Origin: QYOJ01 sp043806735
GTDB lineage: Bacteria; Bacteroidota; Bacteroidia; Bacteroidales; FEN-979
NCBI GenBank assembly: GCA_043806735.1
Contig: JAZDGR010000049.1
Coordinates: 1 to 24,772, forward strand
Direction of reading: 5' to 3'
Length of the DNA: 24,772 nucleotides
The notes under the pieces are model-generated. The model was not told where the DNA came from, ran no database searches, and saw only the letters and a list, made by a program, of their open reading frames with translations. Position 1 is the stretch's first letter. Each line of letters opens with the position of its first letter. A program made the position numbers and the translations under genes. Positions 6,778 to 14,457 of this stretch are shown here, piece after piece.

Positions 6778-7979
6778 AAGGTCACTTTCCGGAATAGTAA
6801 CGAGGTGTCGTTTCCACCAAACCCAAATGAATTTGTCATCACGGCCTCTAAATTAACATCCCTGATCAATTCACTCACCGGTGAAAATTTCAACTCCGGC
6901 ATCGGAGTCTTAAAATTCAGGTTCGGAAGGAGGATCCGGTGGCGCATGCAGAGGATGGATAAAATAGCTTCTGCCGAGCCGGCTGCACTGGTCATGTGGC
7001 CGGTAAAAGGTTTGGTGGAACTCACCGGAGGGATTTTCTCTCCGAACAACCGTTCAATAGCTAACCCTTCTGCAATGTCGTTATTGTCGGTTCCGGTTCC
7101 ATGTGCGTTGATGTAATGAATATCAGAGGGATTCAGATTGCTCATTAACAGGGCCTTCTCCATCGCAAGAAAGGCCCCTTTTCCGTCGGGAGCCGAAGCT
7201 GTCTGATGAAAAGCCTCACAGGAATTTCCATACCCGACCAGCTCGGAGAACAATTCCCTGTCGCCATCCCTGGCAGCCTCCTCAGATTCAAGGACAATAT
7301 AAGCAGCTCCTTCTCCCAACGTGATCCCATTTCGGTTTGCATCGAAGGGGCGACAGGGAACCTTATCGAGTATCTTCAGAGCATTGAATCCGCTTATGTG
7401 AAAGTTTGTCAGGGATTCTGTACCTCCCGCAATGACCCGGTCCAACCTGCCTGTCCTGATCATCTGTGACCCCAGTAAAATGGCGTTGGAAGCAGAGGAG
7501 CACGCCGTACTGATTGTGGTTACATAGCCTTGGATGCCAAGCAGATCTGCTATTTTCTCCGTGCTGTCGGCACAATCATATACGTCAATGTAAAGATTCT
7601 TTGAATCGTTGGACAGAAAATCGGTGTAATAAAGCTCACACGTATCCATTCCGCCCACCGTTGTTGCGGAGATCAGCCCCAGTCTGCGCGGCTCGCATAC
7701 ACCCAACTTTGCATGGGAATAAGCTTCCTTTGCCGCGATGATTCCCAGTAACGCATTCCGCGAATACCCTTCCTGCCCCGGGAGCCCGGCCAATTCACCC
7801 AGTTGATTATTGCTATAAGGAACTTCTGCAAAAGGAAATTCATCTGCATGCAGGGTTTGCAGATGACGGATTTTCCCAATACCTGATCTAGAGGAAAGAA
7901 TGGAATCAAGGGTTTCCGGCAGGTTTTTGCCAATACTGGAGAGGATGCCGAGCCCGGTAATAAATACCCTTCGGGCCAT
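6774..7979 (-). CDS. Beta-ketoacyl-ACP synthase KS2 (FabF-like, catalytic partner of CLF2)
   Basis: 401 residues with a complete condensing active site: Cys160 in STACSSA, His293 in NAHGTGTDNND, Lys323/His328 in STKPFTGHMTSAAGS, and a C-terminal TNSFGFGGNDTS. The start is an ATG at 7977-7979, three bases after the ACP1 stop. The final bases overlap the CLF2 start as ATGA. The order ACP1-KS2-CLF2 is that of a minimal polyketide-synthase-like unit, and KS1-CLF1 directly downstream is a diverged second copy of the KS-CLF pair. Two pairs may act at different chain lengths or on different starters; that is inference. Confidence 0.9.
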   Translation of the reverse strand: MARRVFITGLGILSSIGKNLPETLDSILSSRSGIGKIRHLQTLHADEFPFAEVPYSNNQLGELAGLPGQEGYSRNALLGIIAAKEAYSHAKLGVCEPRRLGLISATTVGGMDTCELYYTDFLSNDSKNLYIDVYDCADSTEKIADLLGIQGYVTTISTACSSASNAILLGSQMIRTGRLDRVIAGGTESLTNFHISGFNALKILDKVPCRPFDANRNGITLGEGAAYIVLESEEAARDGDRELFSELVGYGNSCEAFHQTASAPDGKGAFLAMEKALLMSNLNPSDIHYINAHGTGTDNNDIAEGLAIERLFGEKIPPVSSTKPFTGHMTSAAGSAEAILSILCMRHRILLPNLNFKTPMPELKFSPVSELIRDVNLEAVMTNSFGFGGNDTSLLFRKVTL

Positions 7980-7982
7980 CCG

Positions 7983-8240
7983 TCAGGTTTTTTGATGCTC
8001 GGTGATGTACTCGGCCATCGTTTTAATTGAGTGGAATATCTTTTTCCCGTCTTTGGGATCTTCAATCTTCAGTCCATAATTTTTTTCCAGCAAGACCATC
8101 AATTCAAGTGCATCAATGGAATCCAGCCCGAGTCCTTCCCCAAACAAAGGTGCATTCGCGTCAATGTCGTCAGGCGAGATATCTTCCAGGTTCAGTTGTT
8201 GGATTACTTCTTTTTGTAGTTTTTCAATTAATTCTTCCAT
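7983..8240 (-). CDS. Acyl carrier protein ACP1
   Basis: 85 residues, acidic and helical, with the phosphopantetheine-attachment motif GLDSIDALEL (Ser41). It carries the growing acyl chain as a thioester on the 4'-phosphopantetheine arm. I chose the ATG at 8238-8240 (MEELIEKLQKEV); an upstream TTG would add three residues and sits two bases past the preceding stop codon. It lies between the half-KS and KS2, three bases from KS2, and is the likely carrier for the KS2-CLF2 and KS3 systems. It differs clearly from ACP2. Confidence 0.92.
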   Translation of the reverse strand: MEELIEKLQKEVIQQLNLEDISPDDIDANAPLFGEGLGLDSIDALELMVLLEKNYGLKIEDPKDGKKIFHSIKTMAEYITEHQKT

Positions 8241-8250
8241 ATCGGTCAAT

Positions 8251-8898
8251 TCACGTTATATTGTACAATGCATCCATGTTCTCGGCGGAAAATGGAAGGA
8301 CCTTCCAAGTTTTTCCCGCGGTTATTGCCTTTTCAGCCGGTTCGATGAACATCAGAAGGGAATTAAACCCATCCTTCATAAGATCCACCCATCCGGTAAG
8401 ACAGGCTTCCACCCGGTTGTGCTGAAAAAGCTCGAAAACATAGTTAAACAGGATCCTGCTGTTAAACTTTTCCCCAATGAGAAATGCATTTTCTCCTTTC
8501 AGCTGGTGCCTGATGCAAATCTCACCGATCATGATATTCGGGAGGGTATACACAAACACCGACGGGCTTGGGAAGTAATTGGACCGGTCGTTGATGGACT
8601 GCTGATAAGCAAGGTCTGTATCCAGACTCGAAGCAGCATTGGCCAGCACGACGCCAATTTTTTCCCTATGGTAAAGATCGAGGTTTATTTGCTTCAAAAT
8701 CAGTTCCGCCGAAAGAAAACCGAGTTTACTCAACGCGTCCATTTTATAGAACTTTGGGTAACTGACGGTTTCTTTTTTATACACTGATTTTATAAACTCG
8801 GCAAAAGTAATAAAATTTTCATCATGAAACTCGATCCGGCCATTTACCCTTATCTGGTAAGGCTTTATGATGCAGTATGCTGAAATGATTTGGTTCAT
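8251..8898 (-). CDS. Half-length ketosynthase-like protein (ApeC-like chain-length factor)
   Basis: 215 residues matching only the N-terminal half of the thiolase/KS fold (Ketoacyl-synt_2 type). The segment GVVLANAASSLDTDLAYQQS corresponds to the early KS core, and the place of the Cys nucleophile reads GENAFLIGEKF, so no Cys is present. The C-terminal KS half with its two His is absent, and the following ACP gene starts 10 bases later, so the half length is not caused by a nearby frameshift. The ATG at 8896-8898 overlaps the KS3 stop as ATGA, giving translational coupling. Aryl polyene clusters encode a truncated CLF (ApeC) that pairs with ApeO, and the KS3/half-KS pair looks equivalent. Confidence 0.75.
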   Translation of the reverse strand: MNQIISAYCIIKPYQIRVNGRIEFHDENFITFAEFIKSVYKKETVSYPKFYKMDALSKLGFLSAELILKQINLDLYHREKIGVVLANAASSLDTDLAYQQSINDRSNYFPSPSVFVYTLPNIMIGEICIRHQLKGENAFLIGEKFNSRILFNYVFELFQHNRVEACLTGWVDLMKDGFNSLLMFIEPAEKAITAGKTWKVLPFSAENMDALYNIT

Positions 8899-10073
8899 GG
8901 TTTTTCTTTCTGAAAGAGAATGGCAGCATTGCAACCACCGAATCCAGAAGCAGTTTTCAGGCAGGTTTGAATCTCCTTGTTTTCAGTCCGTTTAATGACT
9001 TTAATGGGTTCGGGAACGCCCCTGGTCTCAAATCCTGCAGAACGGATAAGCAGGTTTTCCCTGAGGGAGTGCACCGAAACAATGGATTCAATCAATCCGG
9101 CGGCTCCCAGTGTGTGCCCGATGTACCCTTTGAAGCTATTTACCGGGGAATCAAGCAAGCCGGCAAGAGCCAATGCCTTTGACTCCATCTCATCATTGAA
9201 CGGAGTGGCCGTTCCATGCGCATTGATAAAATCTATATCCCTTGGGCTAACTCCTGCTTCAGCCAGGGTGTTCTGCATGGCCAGGCAGAGTTCGTAACCT
9301 GTCCGCGAAGGGCCCGATATATGGTTTGCGTCGTTGGAAGTGGAGGCGCCTGTAATTTTTACTGTACATCCCGGATGAAGGGACGCATCGGTTGTCAGCA
9401 CCATGGTTCCGCATCCTTCCCCGAGCGACAATCCGTCGCGGGCTGCATCGTATGGCCGGCAGGGGGCCGGACTCAGGGACTGGAAGGATTGAAACCCGGA
9501 GATGACAAATTCAGAGAGGATATCTCCGCCCGAAACAACGGCATAATCGTACAGGCCTGATCGCAGGTACCTGGTGGCAGTCATGATGGCCATAATACCG
9601 GATACACAGGCATTTGAGATGACCAGAGGGGGATGGACAAAGCCAAAGAAATCCCGGATGACCCGTGCCATTTCCCATAGATAGAGCCGGAGGTGAGGGA
9701 ACCGGGTTTTATTCTTTGCTTCAAGCAGGTCAATATTCCCTTTTGTGGTGGATATGACCAGCAGTGTTTTCGCGTTCAGGTGAATGACAGGCAGGTGTTG
9801 TAGAGCCTCGTAAATGGAAATAATAAACAGTTTTTCCAACCGGGTATATGCCTCGTGATCGAATGTTTTGCCATAAAACTGAAGTACGTAACGAAACTCT
9901 TCCTCCAGGCGGATCGTATCCACCAGGGATAAGGGAATGGTCGAAGGGAATAGGGTGTCGTCATCGACAGGCCGGATTCCTATCACCTCCTTTTCCAGAT
10001 GCTGCATGTTCCCGGATGTACTAAATCCGAGGGAAGTGATGATGTTATCTCCGGCAATGAAAACCTCTTTCAT
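8895..10073 (-). CDS. Beta-ketoacyl-ACP synthase KS3 (ApeO-like)
   Basis: About 392 residues with condensing-enzyme residues in place: Cys156 in ISNACVSGI, His286 in NAHGTATPFND and Lys315/His320 in FKGYIGHTLGAAG; the end reads TASGFGGCNAA. The N-terminal third is diverged from KS1 and KS2, so it belongs to another subgroup. I chose the ATG at 10071-10073 (MKEVFIAGDNI), one base after the thioesterase stop; an upstream TTG would add six residues that overlap that gene. The stop overlaps the start of the half-KS gene, suggesting stoichiometric co-translation as a heterodimer. The probable role is a KS:CLF chain-elongation unit acting on malonyl-ACP. Confidence 0.88.
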   Translation of the reverse strand: MKEVFIAGDNIITSLGFSTSGNMQHLEKEVIGIRPVDDDTLFPSTIPLSLVDTIRLEEEFRYVLQFYGKTFDHEAYTRLEKLFIISIYEALQHLPVIHLNAKTLLVISTTKGNIDLLEAKNKTRFPHLRLYLWEMARVIRDFFGFVHPPLVISNACVSGIMAIMTATRYLRSGLYDYAVVSGGDILSEFVISGFQSFQSLSPAPCRPYDAARDGLSLGEGCGTMVLTTDASLHPGCTVKITGASTSNDANHISGPSRTGYELCLAMQNTLAEAGVSPRDIDFINAHGTATPFNDEMESKALALAGLLDSPVNSFKGYIGHTLGAAGLIESIVSVHSLRENLLIRSAGFETRGVPEPIKVIKRTENKEIQTCLKTASGFGGCNAAILFQKEKP

Positions 10074-10074
10074 T

Positions 10075-10500
10075 TCAATGTTCCCCGACAATTCCCCACC
10101 GTCTTTTCCAGACCGTAAAGAACTCCGGTGCGGTGAGTAAAAGCTCTCCCTCAGGGGTCAGAAAAACCTGGACGGAACTGCCTGTGGCAACGAGTTCCAT
10201 ATCCCGTTTCCGGAAGATTTTGTAGTCAAAGACGATTTTTGCTGCTTCGGAATTGGCGAACAGGGCCTCAACGACCGCAATTTCACCATATTTCAACGGT
10301 TTTTTATAATCACAGGTAACTTTGACGATAGGGATCATGACTCCATGCTTATAGACATCGAGATAGCCCAATCCATATCGATCCCCGAAAGCTTCACGGG
10401 CATCCTCAAAATATTTCAGGTAATTTCCATGCCAGACGATCTGCATGGAATCTACCTCCCCAAACCTGACCTTCACTTCTACCCGTTCGAGCAATTCCAT
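10075..10500 (-). CDS. Acyl thioesterase, YbgC-like 4HBT hot-dog family
   Basis: 141 residues with the 4HBT pattern VRFGEVDSMQIVWHGNYLKYFEDAREAFG near the N-terminus, including the catalytic Asp (EVDSMQ) and the family His/Tyr positions. The family hydrolyses acyl-CoA or acyl-ACP thioesters and is close to the ApeK-type thioesterases of aryl polyene clusters. The start is an ATG at 10498-10500. It lies three bases from the ABC permease stop and one base from the KS3 start. It is distinct from the second thioesterase at 341-736, so the cluster has two hydrolases of this fold. Chain release or proof-reading is the likely role. Confidence 0.87.
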   Translation of the reverse strand: MELLERVEVKVRFGEVDSMQIVWHGNYLKYFEDAREAFGDRYGLGYLDVYKHGVMIPIVKVTCDYKKPLKYGEIAVVEALFANSEAAKIVFDYKIFRKRDMELVATGSSVQVFLTPEGELLLTAPEFFTVWKRRWGIVGEH

Positions 10501-10503
10501 ATT

Positions 10504-11808
10504 TCAGACACTTATGGCGGGTTTGAGTTTTCGATATATAGCGGCGATGGAGACCGTCACGGCAAAAAAGATGAACAACTTCAGGACATATGGCACTATG
10601 TCGCCCAGCGAATCCCCCCGAAGCCAGATATCGAGAAATCCCGCATGTGCCCAGTTTAGCGGCGAATAAGAGGCGACATGTCTCATAAAATCTGGCATAA
10701 GATAAGTAGGAACCCATAGGCCGCCAAGAGCGGCAAGGACCACGACCGATACCGAGCCAAAAGCAGCAGCCTGCTGATGGGTGCGGGCAATCGTGCCGAC
10801 CATTATTCCATACCCAAGCGCAGAAAGGCTGGAAGCTATCGTCATAATGATCAGGGCAAGGTAGTGTGTCCCCAGTTCCAGCGGTGGCATATTGAACAGC
10901 GGGAGAATGTATATGCCGGCCAGGACCATTAGCACGAACTGAACGAAACAGACAATGAGATAGACCCCGACTTTGGCCATGAAAATGGTGAAATAAGAGA
11001 CCGGACTAGTGAGTAACCGTATCAGGCTTCCCTCTTCCCGCTCCTTGATGATGCTGCTGGTGAGGGGAATCACGATGAAAAACATGGCAAAGATGGCCCA
11101 GGATGGGACGTTGTGCTGAGTGGTGGTTGGAAGGATTACTTCTTTTTTTCCCGAAGGATAGACCTCCGTGAAATACAACGCCTCCTGATAATCACTGACA
11201 GGCATGGTGAAATAAGGGAAAGATTTTCTGAGTTCATCCTGGAACGTTTCGAAAATGGTAAGCGATTCAATTTTGGCATTGTACGCTTGTACTTTGCTGA
11301 TAAAGGCGCTCCGGAAGTATTTCCGTACGGCCGGATCGAAATAAATAATGACCTTCACCGAATCGGTATTGGACACATCGGTCAGGAAGTCGCCGGCAGG
11401 ATATAATAGCCGGAGCATCGTCTGGTTCACGAGCAGTTGGACCTTTGCCCGCATCCGTTGGGTCGCATGTTCGGGAATGATGATGCCGATCTGAAATGTT
11501 CCGGCCAGCACCAACTGACGTGCGGTCTCCTGGCTGACTGGAACGGAATCAATCTCGGTAACTAGTTTAAACACTTTTTCTTCCGACAATCCTTTTTTCA
11601 TTTGCACCCCCAGAGAATCGTGGTCAGCGTCGACAAACAAAACCGGGATCTGGGGCTCTTTGGAAATGGAACTCCATCCGAATTCCTGGACCAGGGCAAG
11701 GATCACCACCATGACCATGGGCATGACAAAAAGCAGGATCAGCCCCGCGATATCCCTCACCAGGATCAGCCATTCTTTACGGAAAGCGGCGAAATACTTA
11801 AACACCAT
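10504..11808 (-). CDS. ABC-2 type transporter permease
   Basis: 434 residues with the ABC-2 permease layout: one N-terminal membrane helix (about 20-42, IAGLILLFVMPMVMVVILAL), a large extracytoplasmic domain to about residue 230, then five C-terminal helices. The family signature IIKEREEGSLIRLLTSPVSY follows the second helix. Such permeases export lipids, polysaccharides or drugs. It overlaps the ATPase gene by 11 bases, so the two are co-translated as one exporter. In this cluster the likely cargo is the polyene-type lipid or a precursor moved across the inner membrane. No MMPL-type exporter, used in many aryl polyene clusters, is seen here. Confidence 0.92.
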   Translation of the reverse strand: MVFKYFAAFRKEWLILVRDIAGLILLFVMPMVMVVILALVQEFGWSSISKEPQIPVLFVDADHDSLGVQMKKGLSEEKVFKLVTEIDSVPVSQETARQLVLAGTFQIGIIIPEHATQRMRAKVQLLVNQTMLRLLYPAGDFLTDVSNTDSVKVIIYFDPAVRKYFRSAFISKVQAYNAKIESLTIFETFQDELRKSFPYFTMPVSDYQEALYFTEVYPSGKKEVILPTTTQHNVPSWAIFAMFFIVIPLTSSIIKEREEGSLIRLLTSPVSYFTIFMAKVGVYLIVCFVQFVLMVLAGIYILPLFNMPPLELGTHYLALIIMTIASSLSALGYGIMVGTIARTHQQAAAFGSVSVVVLAALGGLWVPTYLMPDFMRHVASYSPLNWAHAGFLDIWLRGDSLGDIVPYVLKLFIFFAVTVSIAAIYRKLKPAISV

Positions 11809-12556
11809 CCCTCAGGTCCTTTCCCGTCAACTGTAGGAACATGGTTTCAAGGTTCTTGAACTCCGGATTCGATGCAACCAGCTCTTTGGGATTTCCGATG
11901 GCGACGATTTTGCCGCTATCGATGATACCTACCCTTGAACAGAGCTTTTCAGCTTCATCCATATAATGGGACGTGTATATAATCGTAGTTCCCTGTCCCC
12001 GCAGTTCATGCAGAAACTCCAGGATCACGTTTCGCGATTGCACGTCGATTCCTGCGGTTGGTTCATCCAGAAACAAGATTTTGGGCTTGTGAAGCAATCC
12101 GGCAATCAGATTGACCCGCCTTTTCATCCCGCCCGAATAAGCCGAAACCTTTTTCCGTGCGTATTTTTCCAAACCGAACCGGTGAAGGTACTCCTCAATC
12201 CTCGATTTCAGCTCCCGCCCACGCAATCCAAACATGTTTCCGAAAAAGGTCAGGTTTTCCATACCCGTCAGGGTAGGATAGAGAGCAACCTCCTGAGGCA
12301 CCACCCCGATCAGGTATTTGATCTTATCCAGGTGGGTGCGGATGTTCAATCCATCGATAAAAACTTCTCCTTCGGTAGGTGGGAACAATCCGCATAGAAT
12401 GGAAATCGTGGTGGTTTTCCCGGCGCCGTTGGGCCCCAAGAGACCAAAAATTTCATTTTTCCTGATTTCAAGGGAGATATGATCAATGGCCGGTTCGTCA
12501 GACCCTTTGTAAAACTTAGTCAGATTTCTGAAAACAATGATGGGCTGATCTTCCAT
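11798..12556 (-). CDS. ABC transporter ATP-binding protein
   Basis: 252 residues with all nucleotide-binding motifs: Walker A GPNGAGKTT (41-49), Q-loop VPQEV (about 88), signature YSGGMKRR (140-147) and Walker B ILFLDEPTAGID (160-171), followed by an H-loop YTSHYMDEAE. It resembles the ABC-2/drug-exporter ATPase class. The start is the ATG at 12554-12556, two bases after the BtrH-like stop. It is the energy-coupling partner of the permease with which it overlaps. Confidence 0.95.
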   Translation of the reverse strand: MEDQPIIVFRNLTKFYKGSDEPAIDHISLEIRKNEIFGLLGPNGAGKTTTISILCGLFPPTEGEVFIDGLNIRTHLDKIKYLIGVVPQEVALYPTLTGMENLTFFGNMFGLRGRELKSRIEEYLHRFGLEKYARKKVSAYSGGMKRRVNLIAGLLHKPKILFLDEPTAGIDVQSRNVILEFLHELRGQGTTIIYTSHYMDEAEKLCSRVGIIDSGKIVAIGNPKELVASNPEFKNLETMFLQLTGKDLRDGV

Positions 12557-12558
12557 GA

Positions 12559-13578
12559 TCAGAACTTGATTTTATTGAGTTTCTTGAAGATTTCTTCCTC
12601 CATGAAAGAGATTTCCACCAGCATGTCGCCGAGCATCCCATAATCTTCGACAGGTTCGGATCTGTTCTTGCAATTGCGTGCGCCGATGTAAGAAAATTCC
12701 CTCCACTTATTCGCTGTTTTTCCCATCTTATCGGCGGCTTCGAGCAATCCGGGAACGTTGAATTTTTCCCCGGCCTCTTTCAGGAAAGCGCCATAGATGA
12801 ACCGGAATCCGGCGCCACCTGTTCCAACCTCTTCTGCCATCCGGAGGATCTGGCCCAGGTAGAAAGAAGCTTTCGCATTTCCCAGTTTGGATGGCCATTT
12901 TCTGATATGCTTCGCAAGCACGCGTATCCCTTTGGTTCCAACGAGGGGGAAGGGGATTTTGATCATTTCATAAACGGTCTTTGCAATTCCTTCGGCAACC
13001 GCTTTCCGGATATCTGCATTTTTATCAACGCCTGTAATCCAGTACATCTTTCCATTGGGTGCAAACGGACCTTTCGCCCATCTTACTCTCTGCAGATCTT
13101 CGTACGTAATCGTTTGGGGTTGTTCCAACACGGTATCGCTGATGAAATACGTATTTCCCTCCTTCCCGTAAGCGACCATATTGTGCATGTTATACTGCAT
13201 CCGGTATTCGGGAGGGAAAAAAGTGAGGTGAAAAATGCCGACCTGCATCCCGGTGGGAATTCCTTTTTCCAGGTTCCGGTCAAGGGCATCCATGGATTCT
13301 TTGGGGGTCTTGAACTTCTTGATCACCGTAGCATCGGCTCCCAGACGCTTTGTCGTCCTCCGGAATACGGTATTCGGGATATTCCGGAAAGAAATCATGG
13401 GTGCGTACATCACTTTCAGAAATGGAATGAAGCTGAAAAACAGACCGTTTCCGATTCCAAAAGCCATGGGTTCAGAAAGGTCGAGTCCGAAATGCTTACA
13501 AAGGTTTGACGTAGTACCGCTCTCGCAATGCCCTGACTGGCGGTGTGTATAATCGATTATCATTTTCGTTTGTTCCAT
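12559..13578 (-). CDS. BtrH-like acyltransferase (butirosin biosynthesis protein H N-terminal domain, DUF4872-type C-terminus)
   Basis: 339 residues starting MEQTKMIIDYTHRQSGHCES. The N-terminus carries the BtrH family pattern: GHCESGTTSNLCKHFGLDLSEP with the presumed nucleophile Cys, GIGNGLFFSFIPF, then HNMVAYGKEGNTYFISD with the presumed His and Asp of a papain/C39-like triad. BtrH moves an aminoacyl group from an ACP to the amine of an aminoglycoside, so this homologue may transfer an ACP-bound acyl chain to an acceptor. I chose the ATG at 13576-13578; an upstream start adds 30 residues that overlap the preceding gene and its termini. It ends two bases before the ABC ATPase. To my knowledge BtrH-like genes also occur in ladderane/flexirubin-type clusters. 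Confidence 0.82.
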   Translation of the reverse strand: MEQTKMIIDYTHRQSGHCESGTTSNLCKHFGLDLSEPMAFGIGNGLFFSFIPFLKVMYAPMISFRNIPNTVFRRTTKRLGADATVIKKFKTPKESMDALDRNLEKGIPTGMQVGIFHLTFFPPEYRMQYNMHNMVAYGKEGNTYFISDTVLEQPQTITYEDLQRVRWAKGPFAPNGKMYWITGVDKNADIRKAVAEGIAKTVYEMIKIPFPLVGTKGIRVLAKHIRKWPSKLGNAKASFYLGQILRMAEEVGTGGAGFRFIYGAFLKEAGEKFNVPGLLEAADKMGKTANKWREFSYIGARNCKNRSEPVEDYGMLGDMLVEISFMEEEIFKKLNKIKF

Positions 13579-13597
13579 AGCGTAATGTGTTCTCTTT

Positions 13598-13990
13598 TTA
13601 TTCGATTTTTTTAAGCTGATCAACAGAGATGGAAAATACGTTGGCATATTTCTGCAACGTTTCGTCATTCAGCCGTTTGAAAACGCCCGGTTTGAGATGC
13701 CTCTTGACCCGCCACAGTGAAATGCCGGCCTGCATAGCAAGGCCCAATGGATCCATCAGGTCTCTTTCCATATAATAGACGATCGGACTGACCTTCCCGG
13801 CATACACTTTTTGACGTGCTTCTTCAGTGCGTTCGTCAAAAACTTCCCAGGCCTGGTTGATAAAGAGCTTGTCGGAATCGTCATGCAACCTGACCTCTTT
13901 ATCGTATGTTCCATCTGAATTATATTCGTAGAATAACTCACGGAATTTACCCGAATATTCCATCTGGGGTTTTTTCTGTTTTTCTTCCAT
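13598..13990 (-). CDS. Small protein of unknown function with a helix-turn-helix-like C-terminus
   Basis: 130 residues, no signal peptide or membrane segment. I do not recognise the family. The N-terminal half is charged (EYSGKFRELFYEYNSDGTYD). The second half reads as compact helices: SPIVYYMERDLMDPLGLAMQ, then AGISLWRVKRHLKPGVFKRL, then LQKYANVFSISVDQLKKIE. The AGIS...VKRHL and FSISVDQL segments resemble the recognition helices of Xre-type HTH proteins, so a regulatory or protein-binding role is possible. The start is an ATG at 13988-13990, preceded by a 56-base gap with a -7-like box. It lies 19 bases before the BtrH-like gene and is probably an accessory or regulatory protein of the cluster. 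Confidence 0.8.
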   Translation of the reverse strand: MEEKQKKPQMEYSGKFRELFYEYNSDGTYDKEVRLHDDSDKLFINQAWEVFDERTEEARQKVYAGKVSPIVYYMERDLMDPLGLAMQAGISLWRVKRHLKPGVFKRLNDETLQKYANVFSISVDQLKKIE

Positions 13991-14032
13991 AAACTTGTTT
14001 TAAGGAGGTGATTGTTTGAACCTAACAGCGTG

Positions 14033-14040
14033 CGAAGGTA
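14033..14040 (-). promoter_or_regulatory. Possible internal -7 promoter box (TACCTTCG) before the 130-residue gene
   Basis: The minus strand reads TTCTACCTTCGCACG in the 56-base gap between the ApeP-like gene and the 130-residue gene; one base differs from TAnnTTTG. A TTG lies 15 bases further upstream (plus-strand caa at 14056-14058), a short spacing. The predicted leader contains ATCACCTCCTTA at about 14002-14013. Confidence 0.35.
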
Positions 14041-14046
14041 GAAAAT

Positions 14047-14457
14047 TTATTGAATCAAAAATATCTTCAATTCACATTCGGCGATCACTGCATCTTTCAG
14101 GGATACAGATGCTTTCACAACAGAGGCTTCAAACACTTCATGCAAAACTTCCACGGTTGTCGTAATCTCCTGACCGACCTTAGGGTAAGAGTAGATTTTT
14201 AGGTTCTTAATCCCTCCGATAAAACCGACGGGAGGTTTTTTCGCGTCCGTGCTCGGTTTTGCCCCGATGCCGGCTGCCGCGGTCTGAGCCATGTTTTCCA
14301 CCAGCCCTGCTTCCGTAAAAGATCCTTCATGGCAAAAGACATTTTCACGACGAATCAGGAAACGGGTTTTAATCAAACCTTTTTCCGCCGATAGCAGTTC
14401 ATCTACCATAACCATCGGCGGTTGTTGGGGAATATTTATTTTTTCAGGTGATGCCAT
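14047..14457 (-). CDS. ApeP-like 3-hydroxyacyl-ACP dehydratase (hot-dog fold)
   Basis: 136 residues, single hot-dog domain. The core reads ENVFCHEGSFTEAGLVENMAQTAAAGIG: a His (H43) and, eleven residues on, a Glu (E54) in the VENMAQT helix, matching the His/Glu dyad of FabZ/FabA-type dehydratases and the layout of ApeP. It would remove water from 3-hydroxyacyl-ACP to give the trans-2-enoyl chain; without an enoyl reductase the double bonds remain, producing a polyene. The start is the ATG at 14455-14457, overlapping the radical SAM gene by 22 bases. No enoyl-ACP reductase gene is visible in the window. Confidence 0.8.
   Translation of the reverse strand: MASPEKINIPQQPPMVMVDELLSAEKGLIKTRFLIRRENVFCHEGSFTEAGLVENMAQTAAAGIGAKPSTDAKKPPVGFIGGIKNLKIYSYPKVGQEITTTVEVLHEVFEASVVKASVSLKDAVIAECELKIFLIQ

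Noticed and set aside
14002..14012. Perfect plus-strand Shine-Dalgarno (aaggaggtgat)
   Set aside because: The next codons run into a TGA with no start codon; there is no plus-strand gene to serve.
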